This document shows positions 14,101 to 27,769 of a stretch of DNA of 64,000 nt, one piece after another (within the stretch, counting starts at the first letter, position 1; each line of letters begins with the position of its first letter). The notes under the pieces are model-generated. The model ran no database searches. It was given only the letters and a program-made list of their open reading frames with translations, and was not told where the DNA came from. This DNA comes from Apostichopus japonicus (Eukaryota > Echinodermata > Holothuroidea > Aspidochirotida > Stichopodidae), in assembly GCF_037975245.1 (NCBI RefSeq), contig NC_092561.1, positions 6,555,001-6,619,000 of the forward strand, read 5' to 3'. Position numbers and translations under genes: made by a program.

Positions 14101-15019
14101 AATTAAAGCTGCATTTGGAATAGCTACTTTTTTCTTTTCATTTAGAAAGATTCTTGCCCTTTCAACTAAACAAAATGTGAGTGAGAACGCAATAAGGGCT
14201 TTAGTGCAACAATTTAAGTATGTTAACCAGGGTAATACGTCCATGGTCCAATAAACTCGTATAACAAAAGAACGATAAAACACTGAAGTATTCCATTAAC
14301 TTTATGAGACTTTATGGAACTCTGTTTAGCTAAACCATCTAAACATTTAATATAGAACTCATTGATGCCTTATATAGTCTATAGATTAACGGGTTACAAA
14401 TGATGTGTGGATATTACAATGGCTTATAGTCAGAATTATTATTATTACCATTTGTTTGTTGAGGATGGGGTGGGGGCGGGTGCGTAGGAGGGTTGTTTAT
14501 GCCATCTTTTGAAGCGATCTATGGTACTGAAACAGCTCAAGAATTAAAAAAAAAATATGTTCCTCCTCCTTCTCCTTCATTCAGTGATAGCTTATGCTTT
14601 CATAAAACTCATTTCCGAGACGTGATCAAAATTTATTCGTGATCCAATACATAACATCTTATACATTTCTGAGATGCACCAACTACAAATAAACGAAAAA
14701 CTGTACCGTGTGGAAATATACCTTCACATCCCCCCCTGCTGCATTTGACGGCAGATTCATCCATCCTAAATCCATGTCTGATCCGATGACAAGAATACGA
14801 ACGTTTTCAAGCGAAATATCAGAAGGAGAAGAGGGTTTAACTTTACCAATCATAAAGGCATTAAAATATGGAAGTGTTTAGAGACATCCACAAACCGGAA
14901 TGATTGTTATTTTTGGATCAATCCCATCATCACCTTGCTTGTGATTTCAAACTGGGGAGGGAAAAAAATGGTATATACATATACATATGTATATTGAGGA
15001 TACCATGAATATGGCACAT
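11199..15019. other. Noncoding; dispersed motif copy
   Basis: Nothing coding is visible. It contains a C-rich stretch at 11462-11492, dispersed motif copy 3 at 12078-12112, and (TG)n at 13617-13638. The G-rich stretch at 14464-14480 is unassigned. Confidence 0.45.
12078..12112 (+). repeat. Dispersed bipartite motif, copy 3
   Basis: TGACCAT at 12078 is followed 18 bp later by CTAGCATATTTG at 12096, then a GGGGCAATATTGATG and CTGCAG context that resembles copy 6 (51226). Confidence 0.6.
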
Positions 15020-15175
15020 AACGTACAGTACAACTGTATGTATGTGTGCGTGTATGTATCGGTGTGTGTGCGTGTGCATGTGTATGTTCGTATATGTGTA
15101 TAGATATATATAATATATATATATATATATATAGCCATATATATAGCCATATTTATAGCCAAATATATATATATA
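15020..15175. repeat. (TG)n / (TA)n compound microsatellite
   Basis: TGTATG and TGTGTG stretches pass into (TA)n around 15105-15175, with ATAGCCATAT units repeated three times near the end. The 71- and 90-codon - strand frames here read only the repeat. Confidence 0.85.
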
Positions 15176-17397
15176 GATCTTCGGTGCTATAGTTTCTGTC
15201 AATGGAAGGTTTGGGAATAGTGGTAACCTGAAAATCTGAGCAGTCTAAGACTACATTGAAATTGTGTTTCGCAGTTTATTAAAACACATCCCTCCTTAAA
15301 TAGTAGACACATTAAACGCATGTACATTATTCAACATTGTTGAATATTGGTATAGCAAACTATAAACACGTACATAGAAGTAAATCTTTCACGTTACACG
15401 ACATATACCAAACATCACAGTGTTTATCTCTATCTCTGTATATATATATATATATATACACATACACATACGACATGTAGGCCTACACATGATGTGGTGA
15501 TTCCTGCATCCCGACGTGCCACAGAGAAGCACCCTGCGCGTTTTCTTACTGATGTCAGTACCAATAAGTGTATTTGATCTCAGTTTAATCTCTGATGAAT
15601 TAGCTTCATAAGATTTAATTTTGTTGGCAAAATAGTTTAGAGGGTGAATCTTCTTCTTCGGATCTTGATGAATAACAAATCAATATGAAGAGTAAGAACA
15701 GAAGAAGAGGGGAAAAAACAGGGGAAAAAATAATACTTAAAAAAATAAAATGAGATTGATGTAGTGTTAGGCCAAATATACACTATGTACCTACAAACAA
15801 GAAAATTAATTTCATATTGAAAATATCAAATATTTTTTAGTCGTGCTTGTTAGATATAAAGGCCTGAATGGTCTTGAAGAAGGACGATGGTGGTAATTTA
15901 ATCTGAATGTTGGTTAGGTTATAACTTTGCAAACAATGTAGGATAGACAATCATTATAGGCATACTACTCACATCACACTGAACAACACCACGTAATGTT
16001 CAAGGCAGGCATACTCGCATAAAATCCAAAATATACTCTAGGGACATTCTCAACAAACTAAGCATGTTGATCGTTTGGATTTGGGGGACCAACAGAACAA
16101 TTACTGCACCCTATACATTTGAAATTATAAGTCCTTCATGTGTAGAGCTGCCTTTTTCTACAATGACAATTACCATAGCAACGTATCCCTCTCAGGTTTG
16201 TTCCACACATTTAATGATGAAGGTGAGAGTTCAGATATTATTATTATTATTACATGAGTCCACGTGACTTTGATTATCGATGGCCTTCCGCTACCCGAGG
16301 TCCTCGCGGATGACATTTTAATATAAGCTCTAACATGTTTAGACATCACGAGAAGTTTAAATCGCATACATTAAATTCTACATTTAAATATCTGTGACGT
16401 AGTATGAATATTTCAAAGGTCACGTGTGCATTGAAGATCCTCAGTATAACGGCATCTGCATTGGCCATTAACATTAACTTGATACATATGCTGAATATTT
16501 TCAAAAACATTTCACCTGTAGATAATTTTGGCACCTCAAATTATACCCATGCAGGTATTAATTAGACAATAAAATATATCGGCGAATTAAAAATACAGTG
16601 AAGGTATGGAAGGAAGTTCAAGTGCTTATTTTGGTTTGAGAATATATGACCATAATCTTACATTTCTAGCATATCTGGATATAACACCAATGACCCTTTA
16701 AGACGGCATCAAAACCAGATTACATAATTCAGTAAGAATTTGTTATCCCTTAAAATCTTAATAATCTCATTCTTTATTCAAGTAATACATCAGAACATAA
16801 CTCATGTATTACACTCATTTATCATTATTTCTTGTTTTAATGACTTAATGTTCATTTCAAAGTATAATTTTCGAACATAGTTTCCCAGGCTGACACAGAA
16901 ATACTAGCAAGAGTTTACTCGTATCTCAATCCCAAAGTTTTAGATGACTATATATTTGTTTTCCTAAATACAGGTTCCTAAACTATTTGTTCGGTTCACC
17001 ACGTGCATGTATCACACTATACACGTATATTTACTGCGGAAATATCCTTTTAAGGTTACGAAGCAATTTTCCCCCCACTGTATAAAAGCTCTAACCCCTC
17101 CGGTTTACTCCCATGAAGTTTGTCATCGAATCTTCTGCCATAATTATTATTAAATTATGAACCTGCAAAACAAAAGTATTCTTCTCTCCACGAGGGGCAG
17201 TGATAAACAACGTCGAAGAGTAGGGAGTACATATAACTGGGATTAATTTAAGACAACGCGTCTTCTAAACGGGGGGTATAGTTCAAGTTTACACTGATGT
17301 GGTATTTTGGGGGTGTCTGGTATAGTCCAAGTTGAGACTGCTCAGAGTATACTATCCTCAAATTAGGAGTATCGTCATCAACGGGAATATCATGGAA

Positions 17398-17399
<2 letters not shown>
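15176..17399. other. Noncoding; dispersed motif copy
   Basis: No gene is supported. Dispersed motif copy 4 lies at 16647-16690 and a short (TA)n at 15437-15460. Open frames of 62-67 codons show no domain or splice context. Confidence 0.45.
16647..16690 (+). repeat. Dispersed bipartite motif, copy 4
   Basis: TGACCAT at 16647 is followed 19 bp later by CTAGCATATCTG at 16666. Confidence 0.55.

Positions 17400-17475
<76 letters not shown>
17400..17475. repeat. (TA)n microsatellite, 38 units
   Basis: An uninterrupted alternating TA tract of 76 bp. Fully self-complementary, so it can extrude as a cruciform. Confidence 0.98.
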
Positions 17476-17477
<2 letters not shown>

Positions 17478-20400
17478 CACCGAAAATATTTGGGTATTAT
17501 CGGTTCAATAAAAAACAAAGATTAAAAAAGGACAAAGAATTATTTCTATTTTGTCATAAACCTCATACATGCATTTCGAAAGGGTTATTTTATTTTGCCG
17601 AACTATTTTGTCCTTCAAGTTCCTTTGCTTCGTTAGTTAAAAAAAAATTGAAACTGCAAGCTATCAAATTTATTAACGATGACGTCTTTTCAACTTCATA
17701 TTTATAACAAAATAATTTCATTTCAACGGATCGCCATATCGGTCAAAAGTGATATATTCTACATACATACAGTGTGAACGAGATCATTAGCACATATATT
17801 AGCTGTATACTATTATTTTGACAAGGATTAATAAAGCTCTGTCCGAGCTTGCTCGTTTCATTCTGTTTTGTCAAGCTGGGTTTACGCGTTGAGTTAAAAG
17901 ATGATTTTTTTTTATTTTTTATGTCTAGGTCTTCGCTATGTAGCTTGTTTTCCTTGATTACATCTCCAGCCGAGCGGCGACTGATGTTTCACTTGTAGTG
18001 ATAGATGATTTGTTGACTTGTATGTGTGTGCATGTGTGTGTATATATGTGGGTTTGTGTGTTACGTTATATGTGATGAGATACATCTATACCGTAGATTG
18101 TGGAACATCAAATTCAAGGTCTGGAAAATTTATAATTATATTACGAAAAAGATATTATTTATGATTTATACTTTATTGTTTACAATGTACTGTTGTGAGC
18201 AGGGTGTATGCTATTCTTAATGAAATCCTTTGCTATATTTAAAGCTCTGTTTTGATTTGGGAATCGGTCGGATCATTGAATAAGTAAATGTAATGGATAC
18301 ACATGGACGGCACATCGAATGTCTATTTTCTTTGTTTTAGTTTGTGGTTTTGCTTTTGTTTTCGTTTTGTTTTTTCTTCTAATTAAGAAAATTGCAATAA
18401 TTGAAACCTTTAGCTAATATCGATGGCGTCACTTGATTATACCTATAGTACCAACATAAAATAACATCCAATCACTCAATCGAATTTATTATCTCCCACA
18501 TTTTTATAGTCATTCCTGTTTTGAAGAAAAATAAAAGCAGTTGTGACGTACGGTAACAATGTATGACGTCACAAACTATTGCGCAATGCACTCATTCATA
18601 CGACTAATGAAGTGATTAACCTGGTATAGTTAATTAACAAATAGAACAAGCTATGAAACAATGAGATTGATATATTAACTGTTTTCGCTAGTTCTCTTTA
18701 TATTATATATAATTAGGCATATTCTTTAAATATCAGACCGAGCCGTCCTTTAATCCATTCAATCCAATGCATGATAAACCTTATGTGAATGTGATCTAAT
18801 TTATAGGTCTACGGACACCTATGAACAATAATTCCTTATCAATCTAATAGGCATTAGAAATCATGTAAATAGCTGCAAATCCCATTAAAATCCATCAAGG
18901 AATGGTCATTTTACAAGTCTTTTCTTCATTCTAGTTTTATGTATGCATAAATTTTAGCTAATTATGCACATTGATGACGTATGAAGGGAGTGATTGCCTA
19001 TATTATGTTATGTTATTCCCTTGTTTTTAAAACCTTCGTTTCAACGACACTGAACACAGGTTTGTGGCCGAAGGCGATTTCTTGAAATAATGCATTATCT
19101 TCTTTGAAAAGAAGTACATCACATTACTCAAATGAATCATGTGGGCTTGTAATAAGGGGTAAACTTATTAAGGCCTAAAATAAGAAATTTGGATGAGCGC
19201 AAACACTCCACGTCACAGTTTGCGCATATTTAATGAGCTTCCCAGATTTACCAAATCCTCAAAAGTGTACATCTTGAAAACGAAGAGAACCTTTTCAAAA
19301 TATTTCAACAGATTTTGAATGAGATTTATCACACACAACAAATGTACTGCAAATTGGACATATTAGGCTAGGTGTCTGTAGTATTTTAAGGTTTCCTGTT
19401 AAAAACCTCTGAATTTCATTTCATCTTTCATGTTTTGAGATTTTGGTTAAGTGTAAGGAAACAGGTTATTTTTTATAGCAATTTTATAATGCCCGCGTAT
19501 GGTCTCACCAGATTGTGGCAAAATGGTGGATTTTAGTACTGTTCAGGTCTCCCACCACAATGAATTGTTCCATTGACTTACACACTAAACTCGTCACTTT
19601 CAAGACCTGCCAAATCATAGATAGAAGTTTTCAATTGGCATATCCTACCCACCACATGATAGCTGAGATCTTGGCCTATCATGGCACTTGCAAACTTTCA
19701 TATCATGACCGTTTAGATTTTGAGCTAGAAAAGGGGCAAGTTTAACATACTGAACCCCCACCCTTCCATCTGCTCGCTCGGAGTAATATCAACATTTAAC
19801 CAAAGATTTATAAAATGGTTTATATCACATTCGATCCTCCCTATTTTCACATCATCTGTACTTTAAATTATGCTCTTTCATATAGAGGTAGAACAAACAA
19901 TGACAGTAACTGATAACATGCTTAAACAAGCTTGACCTTAGGTACTTTGACCTCTTTTCTCTGACAACGGTTAACCTTTCGAGCGAATGTACACTACTCT
20001 AATTGTGGTGCGGTACCTATAACAACTCCCTGCTTCAAGACAGGTCAATTTATTGTCCTCTCAGTATGCTAAAATATATGCTATGAGAGTGACAATGTGT
20101 AGAGTGTGGTAAACTTTTTATGATATGTGGCCATATTAATAATAAAATACCATATTGTATAGGGCAATGTTAGTTTTCTTGGCTGTATAGTGTAATACAA
20201 ATATCGTATATTCTACAGAGATGTGAAATTTAAAACGTCTTATAATCATTTACTATATTTTTCGTAAATTATTCCCAAATGCGGAATAGATATGTCACTA
20301 TTTAAATTCACATTAATTCAAAAAGTCATATTCTTTGATATCAACAATCGTGTTGTATTTCTTCTTGTTTTTTCAAATTTAAGTATAAAATATTAGGTTC

Positions 20401-20960
20401 TTTGTTATAACAGTAAAATTATGCAAGTACAATATTGACGGCGGACGCTGGAGACCTATTAGCGCTGTAGTACTAGCATTGCAGTAAAGTATATCTAAAG
20501 TATCTCTTCCAAAATATTTCCAATTTATATTCATTCTTCCATATATCCCGGTCGTGTATGTATATTCCCAGTGGCGTTTATTATATCCAGTATGTGAGGA
20601 ATTGGTGCCGTATATTATATCACAATTCTGGCGGTATGTTTTGTACAGCTAAAACAATGCATTGTGCCACTTTTGTCACCATTAACCACTCGCACCACCC
20701 CGCCCCCTTCCCCTTCCACAACTCCGACCTATTAATTTTATAACGTTCTTCGTTGTAGTTTTATAGAGACAATGTAGAGTTTTGGTGGCCAGTGCAGTTT
20801 AAGAACGTCGGTGGTAGTGGTGGTGCCAAATTTGACCATGCTAGAATATTAATAGTTGATATTCTGACTCTCGAATTTCTTTCCACACATCTAAGAAGTC
20901 AAAATAAAATAAAACTGTTAGCAAACTGCTTATCCACTAGAGAGCCTGTGTAATAGAATG
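17476..20960. other. Noncoding, no element recognised
   Basis: I see no exon, RNA gene or transposon end here. A perfect TGACGTCA palindrome lies at 18564-18571. Open frames (64-76 codons) at 18026, 19515 and 20558 lack splice context and family resemblance. Confidence 0.45.
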
Positions 20961-21071
20961 TGTAAAAGTAAGTTGGCCTGACGTTTCGATCCTAGCAGGA
21001 TCTTCTTTAGAGGCTAGCTCTCTGAAGAAGATCCTGCTAGGATCGAAACGTCAGGCCAACTTACTTTTACA
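20961..21071. repeat. Perfect 47-bp inverted repeat with hammerhead-like core
   Basis: Bases 20961-21007 are the exact reverse complement of 21025-21071, separated by a 17-base loop. The right arm with the loop reads CTGAAGA (21022-21028), a GATCC/GGATC stem, then GAAAC (21045-21049) and GTCAGGCC; CTGANGA...GAAA is the conserved core of hammerhead ribozymes, which are reported in Penelope-like retroelements. The left arm read on the - strand has CTAAAGA, losing the core G. An extra A lies between the core and stem II and no stable stem III is obvious, so activity is uncertain. The unit looks like a head-to-head duplication of a retroelement terminus. Confidence 0.7.
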
Positions 21072-22654
21072 TATCTAAGAAGTGTTAATAAACACTGGGA
21101 AATGATTTGAATGTGGAAGCAAAATGCTTGTGCACCGTTTTGAGCATAAGTGATAATTATTGCAATATTCACTTTTTCTAGAATATTTGGCGAGATCATG
21201 CAGATGTGATTTAACGTAGCATTCTGGTGTTGAATCAGCTCCAAGAATCACACAGACAGACAGACAGACACATCGATGACATTCTACCAAACACTCACTT
21301 TTCTGTGAAAAAATTTTTCAGAAAATCTACAAAATAAATGTGGACCACTATGTATTCAAAATTGGATCAATTACCTACGTTTTCTCCCAAAAAGGAATAG
21401 GAAATAAATAAAGAGAAAACATTGTTATGGGCTAGTAAACAATTGAAAGGTGAAACTTAAGTGTAGAAGCGCACGATACATTATTGGGTCTTTCGATGAA
21501 CCATATATAGTCAATTTTGGTCCCCCAGTCGTCTCACTTTGTCGGTTATTTCTACATTTCTACATCATTAATGTTTCCCTTCAATACCTCTGAGAATGTT
21601 AGAGGATGACTTTAGGCAAGGTTTTACTGTTGTTATATGTGTCGACATAATTTTTGTCGGAGCCGAATTTAATTAAAAAATTATTTAACGAAAGTGGCGT
21701 TCCTTGGATATGACAACAAAGCCCTAAAGGGTTTTCTATCTATTGTAAGACAACTCCTCAATTCGTATTAAAGCAACAGTTTACTCGAATCTGAAGAATT
21801 TAAGTTTTTATAATCTAGTTTCTTTCACGTTCCTTTTGCCATTTCTCTGTCTCTCTCCCTCTTCCTTTCGCACCCCCCCCCCACTACTCCCTCCCCGCCC
21901 TTAAGATGTAAACTAAAGTGTACATCTTTGGTATTCTCTGTTTTGTTTATCAACAGCAGTTGTATATCCCCTGTTCATTTGGGGTTTCCCGTATACAAGT
22001 CCTTTCGTTAAACTTGTTTTCTTTATGGGGGGGGGGGGGTTGACGGGAGGGTGTCATTTTGAATTACATATTTACAGTTTATTGATTTTTTTCCTTCACT
22101 TTAAGACATTTACAAACAAACTGGTCTGCTTGATATATTTTCTTTGCCTTAAATCGCTTGAAATCGTTCTGTAAACTAAACACTAAAATAGCGATCTCTT
22201 ATTTCAAGAAAGAAAGCCATTAAAGAAAAGTTCTTTGTTAAATAACAATAATATCGTCGACTTGTGTGCTAACATTGTCATTAAATTTCATTTAATAAAA
22301 CGCGAGACTGCTGCTTTAAAAAAAAAGCTAACCTCGATAGGAAACCAAAATACGGAAGTACAGTGTTCATCTCCTGAGACAATTACAAGCTCCGCCCACA
22401 ATATTTAGTTTTGGTAAGAGAACGTTACGTTCGTGTCCTGAGGCGACAGTTTTTTGAGTAGGTTCGTCCTTTCGCACATTCTTGTTTGTTATTCTTGTCT
22501 CATTTTAACAAATGACAATGAAATTGAACCCGGCAATTTCATGTTAACGAACAGGAAACAAGTCTGCATTTAACGCCATAGGCAATGGCCTTAATGAGAG
22601 GACATCAACGCGGTCGAGTAAAATGCTAAATGATGTGTAAACTATATAGGTATA
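21072..22654. other. Noncoding; small simple repeats
   Basis: Contains (ACAG)n at 21251-21270, a C-rich tract near 21871-21898 and a poly(G) run at 22027-22039. The sequence at 21171-21215 resembles the dispersed motif weakly. No exon is supported. Confidence 0.45.
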
Positions 22655-23095
22655 GTGAGGAATGTAAGAAAACTAAAGCCAGGGAAGCAGTCTATACGCG
22701 TATACGTATATGCTATGGTAATAATCATTTCTGGTCCACAGAAGGATAAACGGTGAACAAACCATTGCGTATACTGTATACTTACAGCATGGAGATATAA
22801 ACAGTTTAAAGCGCCATGCTTATAGGTAATGAGGATTGTATTAAGCAACGCTAGGAAAGCAGGCCGATTGGATCGGGGAATATGCGTTCTTTACTAACAC
22901 ACATCTCTGATGTAGGGAATTATAAACGATGTACAAATATGTAAACAAATACTGTATAATTGTAGGTTAAGTGAATGTAATAAACTAACGCCAGGAAAGC
23001 AATCCGATTGGATCATGGCCGTACGTGCGTATAGGATGTATATTAGCACACATTTCAGGTATATGGAAGGATAAACGATGCGTTCATCATCTATA
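22655..23095 (+). repeat. Diverged tandem repeat, about 140-172-bp period, 3 copies
   Basis: Three units start near 22660, 22832 and 22972 with variants of GAATGTAATAAACTAACGCC followed by AGGAAAGCA and CCGATTGGATC, and later share ACACAT, GGATAAACGATG or similar. The units are heavily diverged, so the array is old. Confidence 0.6.
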
Positions 23096-23324
23096 GCCTA
23101 AATCATTTAATTATATCTCAAAAATTATACGTGCTACAAATTGCCCAGAATTTTTATAAATAAACATAAATAAACAATGCTATGCCAAAAAAATAAAACA
23201 CATTTCTTCCAAAGAAGAATTTTGTTTATTAGAAAACACGTTGTCGCAGTAAAGAAATCCTTTGAAAGTACGCGATCTGTAAATTACGTGTTGAGCCTAT
23301 ACGAGAGAGCCATTAGATAACTTT

Positions 23325-23336
23325 CTAGCATATTCG
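23325..23336 (+). repeat. Dispersed bipartite motif, copy 5 (weak left half)
   Basis: GAGCCAT at 23307 stands 18 bp before CTAGCATATTCG at 23325. The left box has two mismatches to TGACCAT but the spacing is preserved. Confidence 0.4.
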
Positions 23337-23663
23337 GAGACTGCACTAATGGCCTTTAAACAATTCTCTCACACGCAACAAATGTATATTTACTAAGCCT
23401 TGCGTGCATGCATCAAACAACCATTTTACTCAACTTTAATTTAAATCAGTTAATCTGGCGAGAGTTGCATTAAGGTTGTTTAAATTTAGTACATGTTAAG
23501 CAACCACCTGTCAAAATTATTTAAATAGCTATTATAGTATGCGTAAAATGAACAACGGTGCCAAGCTGACTTCGTACGTGTTTAATCCCCTCTTATCATA
23601 TAGACAGGTTAAGCACGTGTATTTATGTTAGTTTTTATATATTTTTTATATTTTGTTTTTTAG

Positions 23664-24250
23664 GGTTCCAAAGGCTCTCAAAGCGCTTTGCTGTGAGTGA
23701 ACTTGTTTGCTTGCTTGCTTGTGTGCTGAGTACTGGCTTGTACAGCTTGCTTGCTTGCGTACATAGGTAGGGACTCTCCTGATCGGCGTTCAAAGGTTCC
23801 AAAAGCGCAAATCTGTGCGTCAACTATTTCTTTGTTTGTTTGTTGACTTACTTACTTGCTTGCGTGCGTACATGCGTACATGGGTAGGAACTGTTTAGGG
23901 TGTTCTTATGGGGTGTTATTGAGTTAAGGGTCCAAATTCTATAAAAGCGCATTTCTGTACGTGAGCTCTTTTGCTTTAAATTGCCAGCATTTGCTTACTT
24001 CCTTGAGTACATGCGTACTTGCCTACATAGGTAGGGACTGTTTAGAGTGCTCTTGATTAGGGTTCAACTTCTATAAAAGCGCATTTCTGTACGTGAGCTT
24101 GTTTGCTCTAAATTGCCAGCATTTGCTTACTTCCTTGCGTACATGCGTACTTGTCTACATGGGTAGGGACTGTTTAGAGTGCTCTTGATTAGGGTTCAAC
24201 TTCTATAAAAGCGCATTTCTGTACGTGAGCTTGTTTGTTTTAAATTGCTG
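23664..24250 (+). repeat. 132-bp tandem repeat array, about 5 copies
   Basis: The word ATAAAAGCGCATTTCTGTAC starts at 23941, 24073 and 24205, exactly 132 bp apart, and diverged copies lie upstream (AAAAGCGC at 23801 and AAAGCGC at 23681). Each unit also has CTTGCTTGCG or CTTACTTCCTTGCG, then ACATGCGTAC and GGTAGGGACTGTTTAG. The last three units are nearly identical and the first two diverged, pointing to recent local amplification at one end. No frame is open across units. Confidence 0.9.
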
Positions 24251-25548
24251 ACATTCACAAAGGTCCATAAAGGGCAGCCTTAATCATAACCATTTTTTTG
24301 TCTTTGATCAAATCTGTCTTTAAGAGAAATCTTGTTACACGTTAAAGAAGATTCATTAATTGATGTTTGGATGGAGTGTTTGTATCAGGTTCTTCTTGAC
24401 CAGGACATCAAACATTCAAGAATAGAATTTATATACGTAAACATATTATAGAACGCACTATAAAGTTTGATATTTCGTGCCAACAAAACCAGATTTTATT
24501 TCGAAAAAAATGAAACGTGAGTATGATAGACTACCGGTGTTACATCTATTGAATTTTTTGACTTTATCAGCTCAAAAAAAAACAGGCGGCATTTCTAGTT
24601 AAGAAGACATTCAGAACAAATAACAAATAAATTGACGTCAAAATTGCCCTTTGGCATATTTGGCGTTCCACAAACCATGACCGTCAACTTTTGTCACCTC
24701 TGCTCACGTTGAAATTGGTCTTGTAACGTTGCAAGTAGGTCGGGTTTTTTTTTCATCAGATAGGGCGATTTATTAATTCAGAATCGCATTAGAATAAATT
24801 GAATTGACGACAGATATATAAATGTAATTTTCAGATTGAGAATACCACCCTGCAATGCCTTAAGTGTTTTTATTAAACCCTTCCAAACTTAAATTGTTAT
24901 GGAGAGCAGAAAAAAACAACAAAAAATACCGTCAAACAATTAGTATCTGGGTCTTCATTGTAAAACCACTGACTAGTAAAAGGTGGTAAATGATTTTCTG
25001 CGGAAGGGAGCACAGTTGGTGAGGTGCTTGCGGGAGAGCTATTTCATGCTGTTCGATATTATTTTCAGTATTTTCGTGATGAGAGTAAAAAGAAAAGAGC
25101 AGAAGATGCAAATTAGGTTGTTTTTTTTTCTTCATTTTTTTTTGGTCGTGTGAAAAATGTAATCTTTTTGCAGAGTTTCAAGATGAGTTTCTGTTTCTAC
25201 TGCGATTGTTTAGTTTAAATATTTCTATTTTTTTTACCACTTTTCTTGTGTGTTACAAATATTAAGATTGAACAAGCCAACTTTTGTATTGTCAGCATTG
25301 TCAGCAATGTGGGATATCCATTTTTTTCTTTCAATGAAGAATAATGTTATGAGAACAACATCACAATGCGTAACATCGTTATTAACTCCTTGTTCACAGT
25401 AAACATGAAATGATACAGAAAACGGGCCACTTTGAGAAACGTAACATTTTCTTTTTAAAGTATATTTAAGCTAATTGCTAAAACTAGTACAAAAATATCT
25501 TCCTGATCTTAACATCACCACAGTCCTTGTCAACATGTCACGATAAAA
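24251..25548. other. Noncoding
   Basis: No gene recognised. A GGCGTTCCACA word at 24662-24672 recurs elsewhere in the window. AT-rich single-copy-looking DNA otherwise. Confidence 0.45.
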
Positions 25549-26000
25549 CCAATACAATACCATCCAATGCCATTCCATGACCATGCCATACCATGTTGTA
25601 CCATACGATGATAGATTACATCAATACGATGCAATACCATTTCATACAATATTACATAACATAGCCTAGCACATCGTGCAACACTATACCGCACCATACC
25701 ATAACATACCATAACAGCACCATACCATACTGTCGCAACGCATACAATAGTAACACTTGTATCAAGTACCATACCATACTGCAGTACCATACCGCACCAT
25801 ACCATAACATGCCATAACATACCATACCATATCGCACCATAACATACTGTACCATACCATACTGCACCATACCATAACCCAACAAACCTTATCCTATCAT
25901 ATCGAACCCTACGGTGTCATTCAAACTTAACCATACCATACTGCACCACACCCTACCATATCATGCCGAATGATTCAATACTGTCCCATACCATACCAAG
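25549..26000 (+). repeat. (CCATA)n degenerate pentamer array
   Basis: About 450 bp are built from CCATA/ACATA/CAATA pentamers, with the best-conserved runs at 25684-25735 and 25797-25870. The overlapping - strand frames of 77 and 96 codons (rich in Y, G, M, V and W) are translations of the repeat, not genes. Confidence 0.9.
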
Positions 26001-27769
26001 TCACGGAATGGACAATTCATATTGCGAAGTGCTTTGTGTGAACTTTTCGACCTATGTGTTAATTGTTTGAAACAAAAATTTTGTACATGCTCCGTCACAC
26101 TATATGCAGTCACATCCCTCCTAGACACAAATGTTGGGGTTGCCATCGAACAACTCCGAGGTCACATAATTTACCCAGGTGGTATATTTCCACGTGCTAA
26201 GGAATTTTGTAGAAAAACGCTGTCTCAAAAGGCGGTTCATTGAATCAGGGCCCAAAATGCTCAGGGGTCCCAAAGGGTGTTGGTTCCGAAATTTTGAGCC
26301 AACGAAACTCAACTGTCATTCATGTCGTTTGTATGTATAAATTGAATGTGTACCAACATGGCTATGCCCCATAGTCTGTTCTATCTCACTAACAATTGGT
26401 TCTTCCAGTTGGCAAACCTAAAACTACCCAGTTCAAAACCAGTTCTCTCACGGCGCCTTTTCTTTAATGTTACAATTATTGCAGCTTTGCGTGTAGAGTG
26501 CAGTTTCTTGGAAGTAAGGGTGAAGAGTCCCATGCACTTTCACTCTTGTACCGGAGAGGGGGGGGGGGCTTAAACCCACACCATTGTTCCAATATCCATA
26601 TTTGTTCACACCCGACTGTACAGTATACCTCCATTTCATTTATTGACAATCTCAACAATTAAAATAGTAAAGGTAAAAAATATGACAAGTCTGCAATTTT
26701 TCATAGCTATATATTTCTGATATTCACTATTTCTTTCTCTCTCTCTCTATCTATCTATTTTTTTTTTCTTGACAAGTCAGAACTATTTCCTCTCATGCCA
26801 ATTTCGATGTGAGGAAAAACAGGTTTCACACTGTGTACTTAAGTTCTTCTCAATTACGGCCCAGACCAACAGTGAGGTTTTCTCGCTGTGATATCGTGCG
26901 TTCGTAATCCCCTCCCTATTCGTTTGGTACAACTTCTTCTCTCTCTCTTTTTATATAGATCTTATTCATTTTTCATTTTTTTTCATTTTTTTTTGCTTTG
27001 CTTAATCCAACTCTTCAATGAATGCGTAAAGAAAAAAAAATGCTGAAAATAAGCACGTAGGGAGTTCATTCTTGTATTCTTCCGAATCTAACATTTTGGA
27101 TTGGAAATTGTTTTTATTAAGACTTATTATTTCATTTGTAAGTCACATAGTTGCGTCGGTGGAAACAAGTCGTTTAACTGTTAAAGGATATGCCCTCTGT
27201 CTCGGTTTGTATAGTTTCAGTTGAATCGTGATTTTTATCATATATATTTTTTTTTCGACATCGACACTTTGTATGAAATCTATTCAATTCAAGGGATTTG
27301 TATGTAATAAGAAATTATACAACCATGTACTAGGCTGTTTCAAACTATCGTCTTAAATTATCAGTTTAAGACGGTACTATTGTGTCCCACATTTTTTTTA
27401 AATTTTAATACGGAAGGTTCTGTGTATAATTTATCATTTGTGTTGTCATTTGCGTGGACTAAGGATTTTTTTTTTAAACTTGGTTACTTTTTCTCCCTTT
27501 AATAGTCGGTTTGGCATTTCAATTATCAATCCCACGCAAAACACAAGTTTGCCATTTTTGTAATATTTTCTTTAAGATTGACAATTCGAACTCATAAGTC
27601 TTTTCAGAACGTTTTCAACTTAGTATAATATGCGAATCTTGAGTAAGAATAATAGCAGAGAAAGTATAATAACCATTATTACACAGTTACATGGCAAAGA
27701 GTATTAATGAACATAACTGAACGTAAAAACAGATGTCAATAAAACTCAGTGAATACTAGCAAGGAATTT
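26001..27769. other. Noncoding
   Basis: No exon is supported. It includes a G run at about 26561-26569, (TC)n at 26735-26752, pyrimidine-rich DNA at 26935-27000 and a small hairpin at 27328-27375 (CGTCTTAAA/TTTAAGACG). Confidence 0.45.

Noticed and set aside
20961-21071. miRNA precursor
   Set aside because: A perfect 47-bp stem without bulges, and arms that match a dispersed repeat, fit an inverted duplication of a repeat end better than a miRNA.
25530-25885. - strand frames of 77 and 96 codons
   Set aside because: They are translations of the CCATA pentamer array.
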